A stretch of DNA of 64,000 nucleotides, from contig NC_068920.1 of NCBI RefSeq assembly GCF_023091745.1, forward strand, positions 4,836,001 to 4,900,000. Reading direction: 5' to 3'. This document shows, piece after piece, positions 34,657 through 45,897 of the stretch. The first letter of the stretch is position 1; each line of letters begins with the position of its first letter. Position numbers and translations under genes: made by a program. Source of the stretch: Budorcas taxicolor. Lineage: Eukaryota > Chordata > Mammalia > Artiodactyla > Bovidae. The notes beneath the pieces are model-generated. The model did not search any database and was not told where the DNA came from. It worked only from the letters and a program-made list of their open reading frames with translations.

Positions 34657-37465
34657 CTAGTCCCCAGGCGTCCTTGCGGAGGGCTTAGGGGCCGGTGGGT
34701 TGCACGCTGCCAAGCCCTCCAGCCGTGAGAGCTCTGTCATAGGGAAGGGAATGGCAAGTGCAGGGCTCCTGCAGCGGTCGCTTGGCCGCCCAGACTCAGC
34801 ACAGAACGGAGAGCACCAGGCTCCCAGGGCCCCTGGCTCTGGTCTGCAGCCCCACACACCCGGAGGCTGACTCCGTGGGTGCCCAGAAGGTGCCTGACAG
34901 ACGTCATGTCCCTAGCGCTCTCCTCCCCAGCAGAGACGTGTGCAGGTGGTGGGGCCTGCCCCTGCGTGTCTGGGCTCCCACCGGCAGCCCCACCTCAAGG
35001 GAAGCAGCCCCTGAGGCAAGACCTGTAGGAGGCGCGGGGCGCCCCCGCCTGGAAGCCTAGTGCACAGCATGCGGGAAGCGAGCCTCCTCGGGAGAAGAGG
35101 AGGCAGCCCAGCTGCGTGCGTCTGCAATCACTCCTTGGGCGGAGCCCAGTGAGCCTCCAGTAGGGCAGAGCTCCAGCTCTGCTCAGAGGCCCGATCAGGC
35201 AGAGTTTCTGGCGTGAGGCTGCTCTGCCCTGGGCGAGCCTTGCCCAGACTTGCCTCGCTGCTAGGCTTCCTGCCCAGGAAGGAGCAGGCTGCGCGAGACA
35301 GGCAGACGCTCCTGGCGCCTTCCTGGCCTCAGCTCCACTCCTGCCTTGCCTTTGCCCCTACTCCCCAGGCGTCCTTGCGGAGGGCTTAGGGGCCGGTGGG
35401 TTGCACGCTGCCAAGCCCTCCAGCCGTGAGAGCTCTGTCATAGGGAAGGGAATGGCAAGTGCAGGGCTCCTGCAGCGGTCGCTTGGCCGCCCAGACTCAG
35501 CACAGCACGGAGAGCACCAGGCTCCCAGGGCCCCTGGCTCTGGTCTGCAGCCCCACACACCCGGAGGCTGACTCCGTGGGCGCCCAGAAGGTGCCTGACA
35601 GACGTCATTTTCCTAGTGCTGTCTCCACCAGCAGAGACGTGTGCAGGTGGTTGGTGCCTGCCCCTGCGTGTCTGGGCTGCCGCCCACTGCCTCTGCTCAG
35701 GGAAAGCAGCTCCTGGGCCAAGACTTGCAGGAGGCGCGGGGCGTCCCTGCCTGGAAGCCAAGTGCACAGTGCGCTTGGAAGCGAGCCTCCTTGGGAAGAG
35801 TCGAGGGAGCCAAGCCGCGTGCGTCTGCAATCCCTGCTTGGGCCGAGCCGAGTGTGCCTCCAGTACGGCAGAGCTCCAGCTCTGCTCAGAGGCCGGATCT
35901 AGTCAAGTGCCTTGCGCGATGTTGCTCAGCCCTGGGCGAGCCTTGCCCAGACTTGCCTCGCTGCTAGGCTTCCTGCCCAGGAAGGAGCAGGCTGCGCGAG
36001 ACAGGCAGACGCTCCTGGCGCCTTCCTGGCCTCAGCTCCACTCCTGCCTTGCCTTTGCACCTAGTCCCCAGGCGTCCTTGCGGAGGGCTTAGGGGCCGGT
36101 GGGTTGCACGCTGCCAAGCCCTCCAGCCTTGAGAGCTCTGTCATAGGGAAGGGAATGGCAAGTGCAGGGCTCCTCCAGCCGTCGCTTGGCCGCCCAGACT
36201 CAGCACAGCACGGAGAGCACCAGGCTCCCAGGGCCCCTGGCTCTGGTCTGCAGCCCCACACACCCGGAGGCTGACTCCGTGGGCGCCCAGAATATCCCTG
36301 ACAGACGTCATTTCCCTCGTGCCCTCCCAACCAGCAGAGACGTGTGCAGGTGGTTGGGGCCTGCGCCTGCGTGTCTGGGCTGCCGCCCACAGCCTCCGCT
36401 CAGGGGAAGCAGCCCCTGTGCCAAGACTTGCAGGAGGCGCGGGGCGTCCCTGCCTGGAAGCCAAGTGCACAGTACGCTTGGAAGCGAGCCTCCTTGGGAA
36501 GAGTCGAGGGAGCCAAGCCGCGTGCAGCTGCAATCCCTGCTTGGGCCGAGCCGAGTGTGCCTCCAGTACGGCAGAGCTCCAGCTCTGCTCAGAGGCCGGA
36601 TCTAGTCAAGTGCCTTGCGCGAGGCTGCTCAGCCCTGGGCGAGCATTGCCCAGGCTTGCCTCGCTGCTAGGCTTGCTGCCCAGGAAGGAGCAGGCTGTGC
36701 GATGCTGGGAGTGGCCACTGGCGCCTTCCTGGCCTCATCTCCACTCCTGCCTTGCCTTGGCATCTAGGCCCCAGGCGTCCTTGGGGAAAGCCCAGGATCC
36801 GGTGGCTTGCCCACTGCCAAGCCCTCCATCAGTGAGGCCTCTCTTTAGAGGGGAGGGAAGGGCAAGTGCAGGGCTCCTCCAGCGGTTGCTTGGCCGCCCA
36901 GACTCGGCGCCGCACGGAGAGCACCAGGCTCCCAGGTCCCCTGGCTGTGGTCTGCAGCCCCACACACCCGGAGGCTGACTCCGTGGGTGCCCAGAAGGTG
37001 CCTGACAGACGTCATGTCCCTAGCGCTCTCCTCCCCAGCAGAGACGTGTGCAGGTGGTGGGGCCTGCCCCTGCGTGTCTGGGCTCCCACCGGCAGCCCCA
37101 CCTCAAGGGAAGCAGCCCCTGAGGCAAGACCTGTAGGAGGCGCGGGGCGCCCCCGCCTGGAAGCCTAGTGCACAGCATGCGGGAAGCGAGCCTCCTCGGG
37201 AGAAGAGGAGGCAGCCCAGCTGCGTGCGTCTGCAATCACTCCTTGGGCGGAGCCCAGTGAGCCTCCAGTAGGGCAGAGCTCCAGCTCTGCTCAGAGGCCC
37301 GATCAGGCAGAGTTTCTGGCGTGAGGCTGCTCTGCCCTGGGCGAGCCTTGCCCAGACTTGCCTCGCTGCTAGGCTTCGTGCCCAGGAAGGAGCAGGCTGC
37401 GCGAGACAGGCAGACGCTCCTGGCGCCTTCCTGGCCTCAGCTCCACTCCTGCCTTGCCTTTGCAC
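34657..37465. repeat. 2,809-bp tetramer F-C'-D-E (pentamer derivative)
   Basis: Monomers start at 34657 (F), 35358 (C'), 36061 (D) and 36764 (E). Compared with the pentamers, G and D2 are replaced by one D monomer. That D has a CACCTAGTCCCC start and CATAGGGAAGG in its head, then the D-specific CTCCAGCCGTCGC. Inferred: a recombination between pentamer and trimer arrays in the head of the monomer at 36061. GGATCC is at 36795. Confidence 0.9.
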
Positions 37466-39573
37466 CTAGTCCCCAGGCGTCCTTGCGGAGGGCTTAGGGG
37501 CCGGTGGGTTGCACGCTGCCAAGCCCTCCAGCGTTGAGAACTCTGTCATAGGGAAGGGAATGGCAAGTGCAGGGCTCCTGCAGCGGTCGCTTGGCCGCCC
37601 AGACTCAGCACAGAACGGAGAGCACCAGGCTCCCAGGGCCCCTGGCTCTGGTCTGCAGCCCCACACACCCGGAGGCTGACTCCGTGGGCGCCCAGAAGGT
37701 GCCTGACAGACGTCATTTTCCTAGTGCTGTCTCCACCAGCAGAGACGTGTGCAGGTGGTTGGTGCCTGCCCCTGCGTGTCTGGGCTGCCGCCCACTGCCT
37801 CTGCTCAGGGAAAGCAGCTCCTGGGCCAAGACTTGCAGGAGGCGCGGGGCGTCCCTGCCTGGAAGCCAAGTGCACAGTCCGCTTGGAAGCGAGCCTCCTT
37901 GGGAAGAGTCGAGGGAGCCAAGCCGCGTGCGTCTGCAATCCCTGCTTGGGCCGAGCCGAGTGTGCCTCCAGTACGGCAGAGCTCCAGCTCTGCTCAGGGG
38001 CCGGATCTAGTCAAGTGCCTTGCGCGAGGCTGCTCAGCCCTGGGCGAGCCTTGCCCAGACTTGCCTCGCTGCTAGGCTTGCTGCCCAGGAAGGAGCAGGC
38101 TGTGCGAGACAGGCAGACGCTCCTGGCGCCTTCCTGGCCTCAGCTCCACTCCTGCCTTGCCTTTGCCCCTACTCCCCAGGCGTCCTTGCGGAGGGCTTAG
38201 GGGCCGGTGGGTTGCACGCTGCCAAGCCCTCCAGCCTTGAGAGCTCTGTCATAGGTAAGGGAATGGCAAGTGCAGGGCTCCTCCAGCCGTCGCTTGGCCG
38301 CCCAGACTCAGCACAGCACGGAGAGCACCAGGCTCCCAGGGCCCCTGGCTCTGGTCTGCAGCCCCACACACCCGGAGGCTGACTCCGTGGGCGCCCAGAA
38401 TATCCCTGACAGACGTCATTTCCCTCGTGCCCTCCCAACCAGCAGAGACGTGTGCAGGTGGTTGGGGCCTGCGCCTGCGTGTCTGGGCTGCCGCCCACAG
38501 CCTCCGCTCAGGGGAAGCAGCCCCTGTGCCAAGACTTGCAGGAGGCGCGGGGCGTCCCTGCCTGGAAGCCAAGTGCACAGTACGCTTGGAAGCGAGCCTC
38601 CTTGGGAAGAGTCGAGGGAGCCAAGCCGCGTGCAGCTGCAATCCCTGCTTGGGCCGAGCCGAGTGTGCCTCCAGTACGGCAGAGCTCCAGCTCTGCTCAG
38701 AGGCCGGATCTAGTCAAGTGCCTTGCGCGAGGCTGCTCAGCCCTGGGCGAGCCTTGCCCAGGCTTGCCTCGCTGCTAGGCTTGCTGCCCAGGAAGGAGCA
38801 GGCTGTGCGATGCTGGGAGTGGCCACTGGCGCCTTCCTGGCCTCATCTCCACTCCTGCCTTGCCTTGGCATCTAGGCCCCAGGCGTCCTTGGGGAAAGCC
38901 CAGGATCCGGTGGCTTGCCCACTGCCAAGCCCTCCATCAGTGAGGCCTCTCTTTAGAGGGGAGGGAAGGGCAAGTGCAGGGCTCCTCCAGCGGTTGCTTG
39001 GCCGCCCAGACTCGGCGCCGCACGGAGAGCACCAGGCTCCCAGGTCCCCTGGCTGTGGTCTGCAGCCCCACACACCCGGAGGCTGACTCCGTGGGTGCCC
39101 AGAAGGTGCCTGACAGACGTCATGTCCCTAGCGCTCTCCTCCCCAGCAGAGACGTGTGCAGGTGGTGGGGCCTGCCCCTGCGTGTCTGGGCTCCCACCGG
39201 CAGCCCCACCTCAAGGGAAGCAGCCCCTGAGGCAAGACCTGTAGGAGGCGCGGGGCGCCCCCGCCTGGAAGCCTAGTGCACAGCATGCGGGAAGCGAGCC
39301 TCCTCGGGAGAAGAGGAGGCAGCCCAGCTGCGTGCGTCTGCAATCACTCCTTGGGCGGAGCCCAGTGAGCCTCCAGTAGGGCAGAGCTCCAGCTCTGCTC
39401 AGAGGCCCGATCAGGCAGAGTTTCTGGCGTGAGGCTGCTCTGCCCTGGGCGAGCCTTGCCCAGACTTGCCTCGCTGCTAGGCTTCGTGCCCAGGAAGGAG
39501 CAGGCTGCGCGAGACAGGCAGACGCTCCTGGCGCCTTCCTGGCCTCAGCTCCACTCCTGCCTTGCCTTTGCAC
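37466..39573. repeat. 2,108-bp trimer C-D-E
   Basis: Monomers start at 37466 (C), 38169 (D) and 38872 (E). It is very close to the trimer at 25530, sharing AGAATATCCC and GCTTGCTGCCC. The alpha tails before and at its end carry CTTCGTGCCCAGG (37376, 39485), linking it to the remnant just right of the gap. GGATCC is at 38903. Confidence 0.92.
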
Positions 39574-41679
39574 CTAGTCCCCAGGCGTCCTTGCGGAGGG
39601 CTTAGGGGCCGGTGGGTTGCACGCTGCCAAGCCCTCCAGCGTTGAGAACTCTGTCATAGGGAAGGGAATGGCAAGTGCAGGGCTCCTGCAGCGGTCGCTT
39701 GGCCGCCCAGACTCAGCACAGAACGGAGAGCACCAGGCTCCCAGGGCCCCTGGCTCTGGTCTGCAGCCCCACACACCCGGAGGCTGACTCCGTGGGCGCC
39801 CAGAAGGTGCCTGACAGACGTCATTTTCCTAGTGCTGTCTCCACCAGCAGAGACGTGTGCAGGTGGTTGGTGCCTGCCCCTGCGTGTCTGGGCTGCCGCC
39901 CACTGCCTCTGCTCAGGGAAAGCAGCTCCTGGGCCAAGACTTGCAGGAGGCGCGGGGCGTCCCTGCCTGGAAGCCAAGTGCACAGTCCGCTTGGAAGCGA
40001 GCCTCCTTGGGAAGAGTCGAGGGAGCCAAGCCGCGTGCGTCTGCAATCCCTGCTTGGGCCGAGCCGAGTGTGCCTCCAGTACGGCAGAGCTCCAGCTCTG
40101 CTCAGGGGCCGGATCTAGTCAAGTGCCTTGCGCGAGGCTGCTCAGCCCTGGGCGAGCCTTGCCCAGACTTGCCTCGCTGCTAGGCTTGCTGCCCAGGAAG
40201 GAGCAGGCTGTGCGAGACAGGCAGACGCTCCTGGCGCCTTCCTGTCCTCAGCTCCACTCCTGCCTTGCCTTTGCCCCTACTCCCCAGGCGTCCTTGCGGA
40301 GGGCTTAGGGGCCGGTGGGTTGCACGCTGCCAAGCCCTCCAGCCTTGAGAGCTCTGTCATAGGGAAGGGAATGGCAAGTGCAGGGCTCCTCCAGCCGTCG
40401 CTTGGCCGCCCAGACTCAGCACAGCACGGAGAGCACCAGGCTCCCAGGGCCCCTGGCTCTGGTCTGCAGCCCCACACACCCGGAGGCTGACTCCGTGGGC
40501 GCCCAGAATGTCCTGACAGACATCATTTCCCTCGTGCCCTCCCAACCAGCAGAGACGTGTGCAGGTGGTTGGGGCCTGCGCCTGCGTGTCTGGGCTGCCG
40601 CCCACAGCCTCCGCTCAGGGGAAGCAGCCCCTGTGCCAAGACTTGCAGGAGGCGCGGGGCGTCCCTGCCTGGAAGCCAAGTGCACAGTACGCTTGGAAGC
40701 GAGCCTCCTTGGGAAGAGTCGAGGGAGCCAAGCCGCGTGCAGCTGCAATCCCTGCTTGGGCCGAGCCGAGTGTGCCTCCAGTACGGCAGAGCTCCAGCTC
40801 TGCTCAGAGGCCGGATCTAGTCAAGTGCCTTGCGCGAGGCTGCTCAGCCCTGGGCGAGCCTTGCCCAGGCTTGCCTCGCTGCTAGGCTTGCTCCCCAGGA
40901 AGGAGCAGGCTGTGCGATGCTGGGAGTGGCCACTGGCGCCTTCCTGGCCTCATCTCCACTCCTGCCTTGCCTTGGCATCTAGGCCCCAGGCGTCCTTGGG
41001 GAAAGCCCAGGATCCGGTGGCTTGCCCACTGCCAAGCCCTCCATCAGTGAGGCCTCTCTTAGAGGGGAGGGAAGGGCAAGTGCAGGGCTCCTCCAGCGGT
41101 TGCTTGGCCGCCCAGACTCGGCGCCGCACGGAGAGCACCAGGCTCCCAGGTCCCCTGGCTGTGGTCTGCAGCCCCACACACCCGGAGGCTGACTCCGTGG
41201 GTGCCCAGAAGGTGCCTGACAGACGTCATGTCCCTAGCGCTCTCCTCCCCAGCAGAGACGTGTGCAGGTGGTGGGGCCTGCCCCTGCGTGTCTGGGCTCC
41301 CACCGGCAGCCCCACCTCAAGGGAAGCAGCCCCTGAGGCAAGACCTGTAGGAGGCGCGGGGCGCCCCCGCCTGGAAGCCTAGTGCACAGCATGCGGGAAG
41401 CGAGCCTCCTCGGGAGAAGAGGAGGCAGCCCAGCTGCGTGCGTCTGCAATCACTCCTTGGGCGGAGCCCAGTGAGCCTCCAGTAGGGCAGAGCTCCAGCT
41501 CTGCTCAGAGGCCCGATCAGGCAGAGTTTCTGGCGTGAGGCTGCTCTGCCCTGGGCGAGCCTTGCCCAGACTTGCCTCGCTGCTAGGCTTCCTGCCCAGG
41601 AAGGAGCAGGCTGCGCGAGACAGGCAGACGCTCCTGGCGCCTTCCTGGCCTCAGCTCCACTCCTGCCTTGCCTTTGCCC
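39574..41679. repeat. 2,106-bp trimer C-D-E
   Basis: Monomers start at 39574 (C), 40277 (D) and 40979 (E). The D monomer is one base short (AGAATGTCCTGAC near 40507) and reads GACATCATTTC where nearly all other copies read GACGTCAT, so it has lost the GACGTC palindrome. The E monomer uses the shorter CTCTCTTAGAGG form. GGATCC is at 41010. Confidence 0.91.
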
Positions 41680-44600
41680 CTACTCCCCAGGCGTCCTTGC
41701 GGAGGGCTTAGGGGCCGGTGGGTTGCACGCTGCCAAGCCCTCCAGCCGTGAGAGCTCTGTCATAGGGAAGGGAATGGCAAGTGCAGGGCTCCTGCAGCGG
41801 TCGCTTGGCCGCCCAGACTCAGCACAGAACGGAGAGCACCAGGCTCCCAGGGCCCCTGGCTCTGGTCTGCAGCCCCACACACCCGGAGGCTGACTCCGTG
41901 GGCGCCCAGAAGGTGCCTGACAGACGTCATTTTCCTAGTGCTGTCTCCACCAGCAGAGACGTGTGCAGGTGGTTGGTGCCTGCCCCTGCGTGTCTGGGCT
42001 GCCGCCCACTGCCTCTGCTCAGGGAAAGCAGCTCCTGGGCCAAGACTTGCAGGAGGCGCGGGGCGTCCCTGCCTGGAAGCCAAGTGCACAGTCCGCTTGG
42101 AAGCGAGCCTCCTTGGGAAGAGTCGAGGGAGCCAAGCCGCGTGCGTCTGCAATCCCTGCTTGGGCCGAGCCGAGTGTGCCTCCAGTACGGCAGAGCTCCA
42201 GCTCTGCTCAGAGGCCGGATCTAGTCAAGTGCCTTGCGCGATGTTGCTCAGCCCTGGGCGAGCCTTGCCCAGACTTGCCTCGCTGCTAGGCTTCCTGCCC
42301 AGGAAGGAGCAGGCTGCGCGAGACAGGCAGACGCTCCTGGCGCCTTCCTGGCCTCAGCTCCACTCCTGCCTTGCCTTTGCCCCTACTCCCCAGGCGTCCT
42401 TGCGGAGGGCTTAGGGGCCGGTGGGTTGCACGCTGCCAAGCCCTCCAGCCGTGAGAGCTCTGTCATAGGGAAGGGAATGGCAAGTGCAGGGCTCCTGCAG
42501 CGGTCGCTTGGCCGCCCAGACTCAGCACAGAACGGAGAGCACCAGGCTCCCAGGGCCCCTGGCTCTGGTCTGCAGCCCCACACACCCGGAGGCTGACTCC
42601 GTGGGCGCCCAGAAGGTGCCTGACAGACGTCATTTTCCTAGTGCTGTCTCCACCAGCAGAGACGTGTGCAGGTGGTTGGTGCCTGCCCCTGCGTGTCTGG
42701 GCTGCCGCCCACTGCCTCTGCTCAGGGAAAGCAGCTCCTGGGCCAAGACTTGCAGGAGGCGCGGGGCGTCCCTGCCTGGAAGCCAAGTGCACAGTCCGCT
42801 TGGAAGCGAGCCTCCTTGGGAAGAGTCGAGGGAGCCAAGCCGCGTGCGTCTGCAATCCCTGCTTGGGCCGAGCCGAGTGTGCCTCCAGTACGGCAGAGCT
42901 CCAGCTCTGCTCAGAGGCCGGATCTAGTCAAGTGCCTTGCGCGATGTTGCTCAGCCCTGGGCGAGCCTTGCCCAGACTTGCCTCGCTGCTAGGCTTCCTG
43001 CCCAGGAAGGAGCAGGCTGCGCGAGACAGGCAGACGCTCCTGGCGCCTTCCTGGCCTCAGCTCCACTCCTGCCTTGCCTTTGCCCCTACTCCCCAGGCGT
43101 CCTTGCGGAGGGCTTAGGGGCCGGTGGGTTGCACGCTGCCAAGCCCTCCAGCCGTGAGAGCTCTGTCATAGGGAAGGGAATGGCAAGTGCAGGGCTCCTG
43201 CAGCGGTCGCTTGGCCGCCCAGACTCAGCACAGAACGGAGAGCACCAGGCTCCCAGGGCCCCTGGCTCTGGTCTGCAGCCCCACACACCCGGAGGCTGAC
43301 TCCGTGGGCGCCCAGAAGGTGCCTGACAGACGTCATTTTCCTAGTGCTGTCTCCACCAGCAGAGACGTGTGCAGGTGGTTGGTGCCTGCCCCTGCGTGTC
43401 TGGGCTGCCGCCCACTGCCTCTGCTCAGGGAAAGCAGCTCCTGGGCCAAGACTTGCAGGAGGCGCGGGGCGTCCCTGCCTGGAAGCCAAGTGCACAGTCC
43501 GCTTGGAAGCGAGCCTCCTTGGGAAGAGTCGAGGGAGCCAAGCCGCGTGCGTCTGCAATCCCTGCTTGGGCCGAGCCGAGTGTGCCTCCAGTACGGCAGA
43601 GCTCCAGCTCTGCTCAGAGGCCGGATCTAGTCAAGTGCCTTGCGCGATGTTGCTCAGCCCTGGGCGAGCCTTGCCCAGACTTGCCTCGCTGCTAGGCTTC
43701 CTGCCCAGGAAGGAGCAGGCTGCGCGAGACAGGCAGACGCTCCTGGCGCCTTCCTGGCCTCAGCTCCACTCCTGCCTTGCCTTTGCCCCTACTCCCCAGG
43801 CGTCCTTGCGGAGGGCTTAGGGGCCGGTGGGTTGCACGCTGCCAAGCCCTCCAGCCGTGAGAGCTCTGTCATAGGGAAGGGAATGGCAAGTGCAGGGCTC
43901 CTGCAGCGGTCGCTTGGCCGCCCAGACTCAGCACAGAACGGAGAGCACCAGGCTCCCAGGGCCCCTGGCTCTGGTCTGCAGCCCCACACACCCGGAGGCT
44001 GACTCCGTGGGCGCCCAGAAGGTGCCTGACAGACGTCATTTTCCTAGTGCTGTCTCCACCAGCAGAGACGTGTGCAGGTGGTTGGTGCCTGCCCCTGCGT
44101 GTCTGGGCTGCCGCCCACTGCCTCTGCTCAGGGAAAGCAGCTCCTGGGCCAAGACTTGCAGGAGGCGCGGGGCGTCCCTGCCTGGAAGCCAAGTGCACAG
44201 TCCGCTTGGAAGCGAGCCTCCTTGGGAAGAGTCGAGGGAGCCAAGCCGCGTGCGTCTGCAATCCCTGCTTGGGCCGAGCCGAGTGTGCCTCCAGTACGGC
44301 AGAGCTCCAGCTCTGCTCAGAGGCCGGATCTAGTCAAGTGCCTTGCGCGATGTTGCTCAGCCCTGGGCGAGCCTTGCCCAGACTTGCCTCGCTGCTAGGC
44401 TTCCTGCCCAGGAAGGAGCAGGCTGCGCGAGACAGGCAGACGCTCCTGGCGCCTTCCTGGCCTCAGCTCCACTCCTGCCTTGCCTTTGCCCCTACTCCCC
44501 AGGCGTCCTTGCGGAGGGCTTAGGGGCCGGTGGGTTGCACGCTGCCAAGCCCTCCAGCCGTGAGAGCTCTGTCATAGGGAAGGGAATGGCAAGTGCAGGG

Positions 44601-45897
44601 CTCCTGCAGCGGTCGCTTGGCCGCCCAGACTCAGCACAGAACGGAGAGCACCAGGCTCCCAGGGCCCCTGGCTCTGGTCTGCAGCCCCACACACCCGGAG
44701 GCTGACTCCGTGGGCGCCCAGAAGGTGCCTGACAGACGTCATTTTCCTAGTGCTGTCTCCACCAGCAGAGACGTGTGCAGGTGGTTGGTGCCTGCCCCTG
44801 CGTGTCTGGGCTGCCGCCCACTGCCTCTGCTCAGGGAAAGCAGCTCCTGGGCCAAGACTTGCAGGAGGCGCGGGGCGTCCCTGCCTGGAAGCCAAGTGCA
44901 CAGTCCGCTTGGAAGCGAGCCTCCTTGGGAAGAGTCGAGGGAGCCAAGCCGCGTGCGTCTGCAATCCCTGCTTGGGCCGAGCCGAGTGTGCCTCCAGTAC
45001 GGCAGAGCTCCAGCTCTGCTCAGGGGCCGGATCTAGTCAAGTGCCTTGCGCGAGGCTGCTCAGCCCTGGGCGAGCCTTGCCCAGACTTGCCTCGCTGCTA
45101 GGCTTGCTGCCCAGGAAGGAGCAGGCTGTGCGAGACAGGCAGACGCTCCTGGCGCCTTTCTGTCCTCAGCCCCACTCCTGCCTTGCCTTTGCCCCTAGTC
45201 CCCAGGCGTCCTTGCGGACGGCTTAGGGGCCGGTGGGTTGCACTCTGCCAAGCCCTCCAGCCTTGAGAGCTCTGTCATAGGGAAGGGAATGGCAAGTGCA
45301 GGGCTCCTGCAGCGGTCGCTTGGCCGCCCAGACTCAGCACAGCACGGAGAGCACCAGGCTCCCAGGGCCCCTGGCTCTGGTCTGCAGCCCCACACACCCG
45401 GAGGCTGACTCCGTGGGCGCCCAGAATGTCCCTGACAGACGTCATTTCCCTCGTGCCCTCCCAACCAGCAGAGACGTTTGCAGGTGGTTGGGGCCTGCGC
45501 CTGCGTGTCTGGGCTGCCGCCCACAGCCTCCGCTCAGGGGAAGCAGCCCCTGTGCCAAGACTTGCAGGAGGCGCGGGGCGTCCCTGCCTGGAAGCCAAGT
45601 GCACAGTCCGCTTGGAAGCGAGCCTCCTTGGGAAGAGTCGAGGGAGCCAAGCCGCGTGCGTCTGCAATCCCTGCTTGGGCCGAGCCGAGTGTGCCTCCAG
45701 TACGGCAGAGCTCCAGCTCTGCTCAGAGGCCGGATCTAGTCAAGTGCCTTGCGCGATGTTGCTCAGCCCTGGGCGAGCCTTGCCCAGACTTGCCTCGCTG
45801 CTAGGCTTCCTGCCCAGGAAGGAGCAGGCTGCGCGAGACAGGCAGACGCTCCTGGCGCCTTCCTGGCCTCAGCTCCACTCCTGCCTTGCCTTTGCCC
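41680..45897. repeat. C' homogeneous run (five monomers) ending in a D2/C' chimaera
   Basis: Monomers start at 41680, 42383, 43086, 43789, 44492 (all C') and 45195 (D2 head, C' tail). From 42383 the spacing is exactly 703 bp and I see no difference among the C' copies except the end of the one at 44492. That end switches to the CAGGGGCCGG, CGCGAGGCTGC and GCTTGCTGCCC form of C. This is the only place where one monomer type is amplified alone, without alpha partners. Confidence 0.92.
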
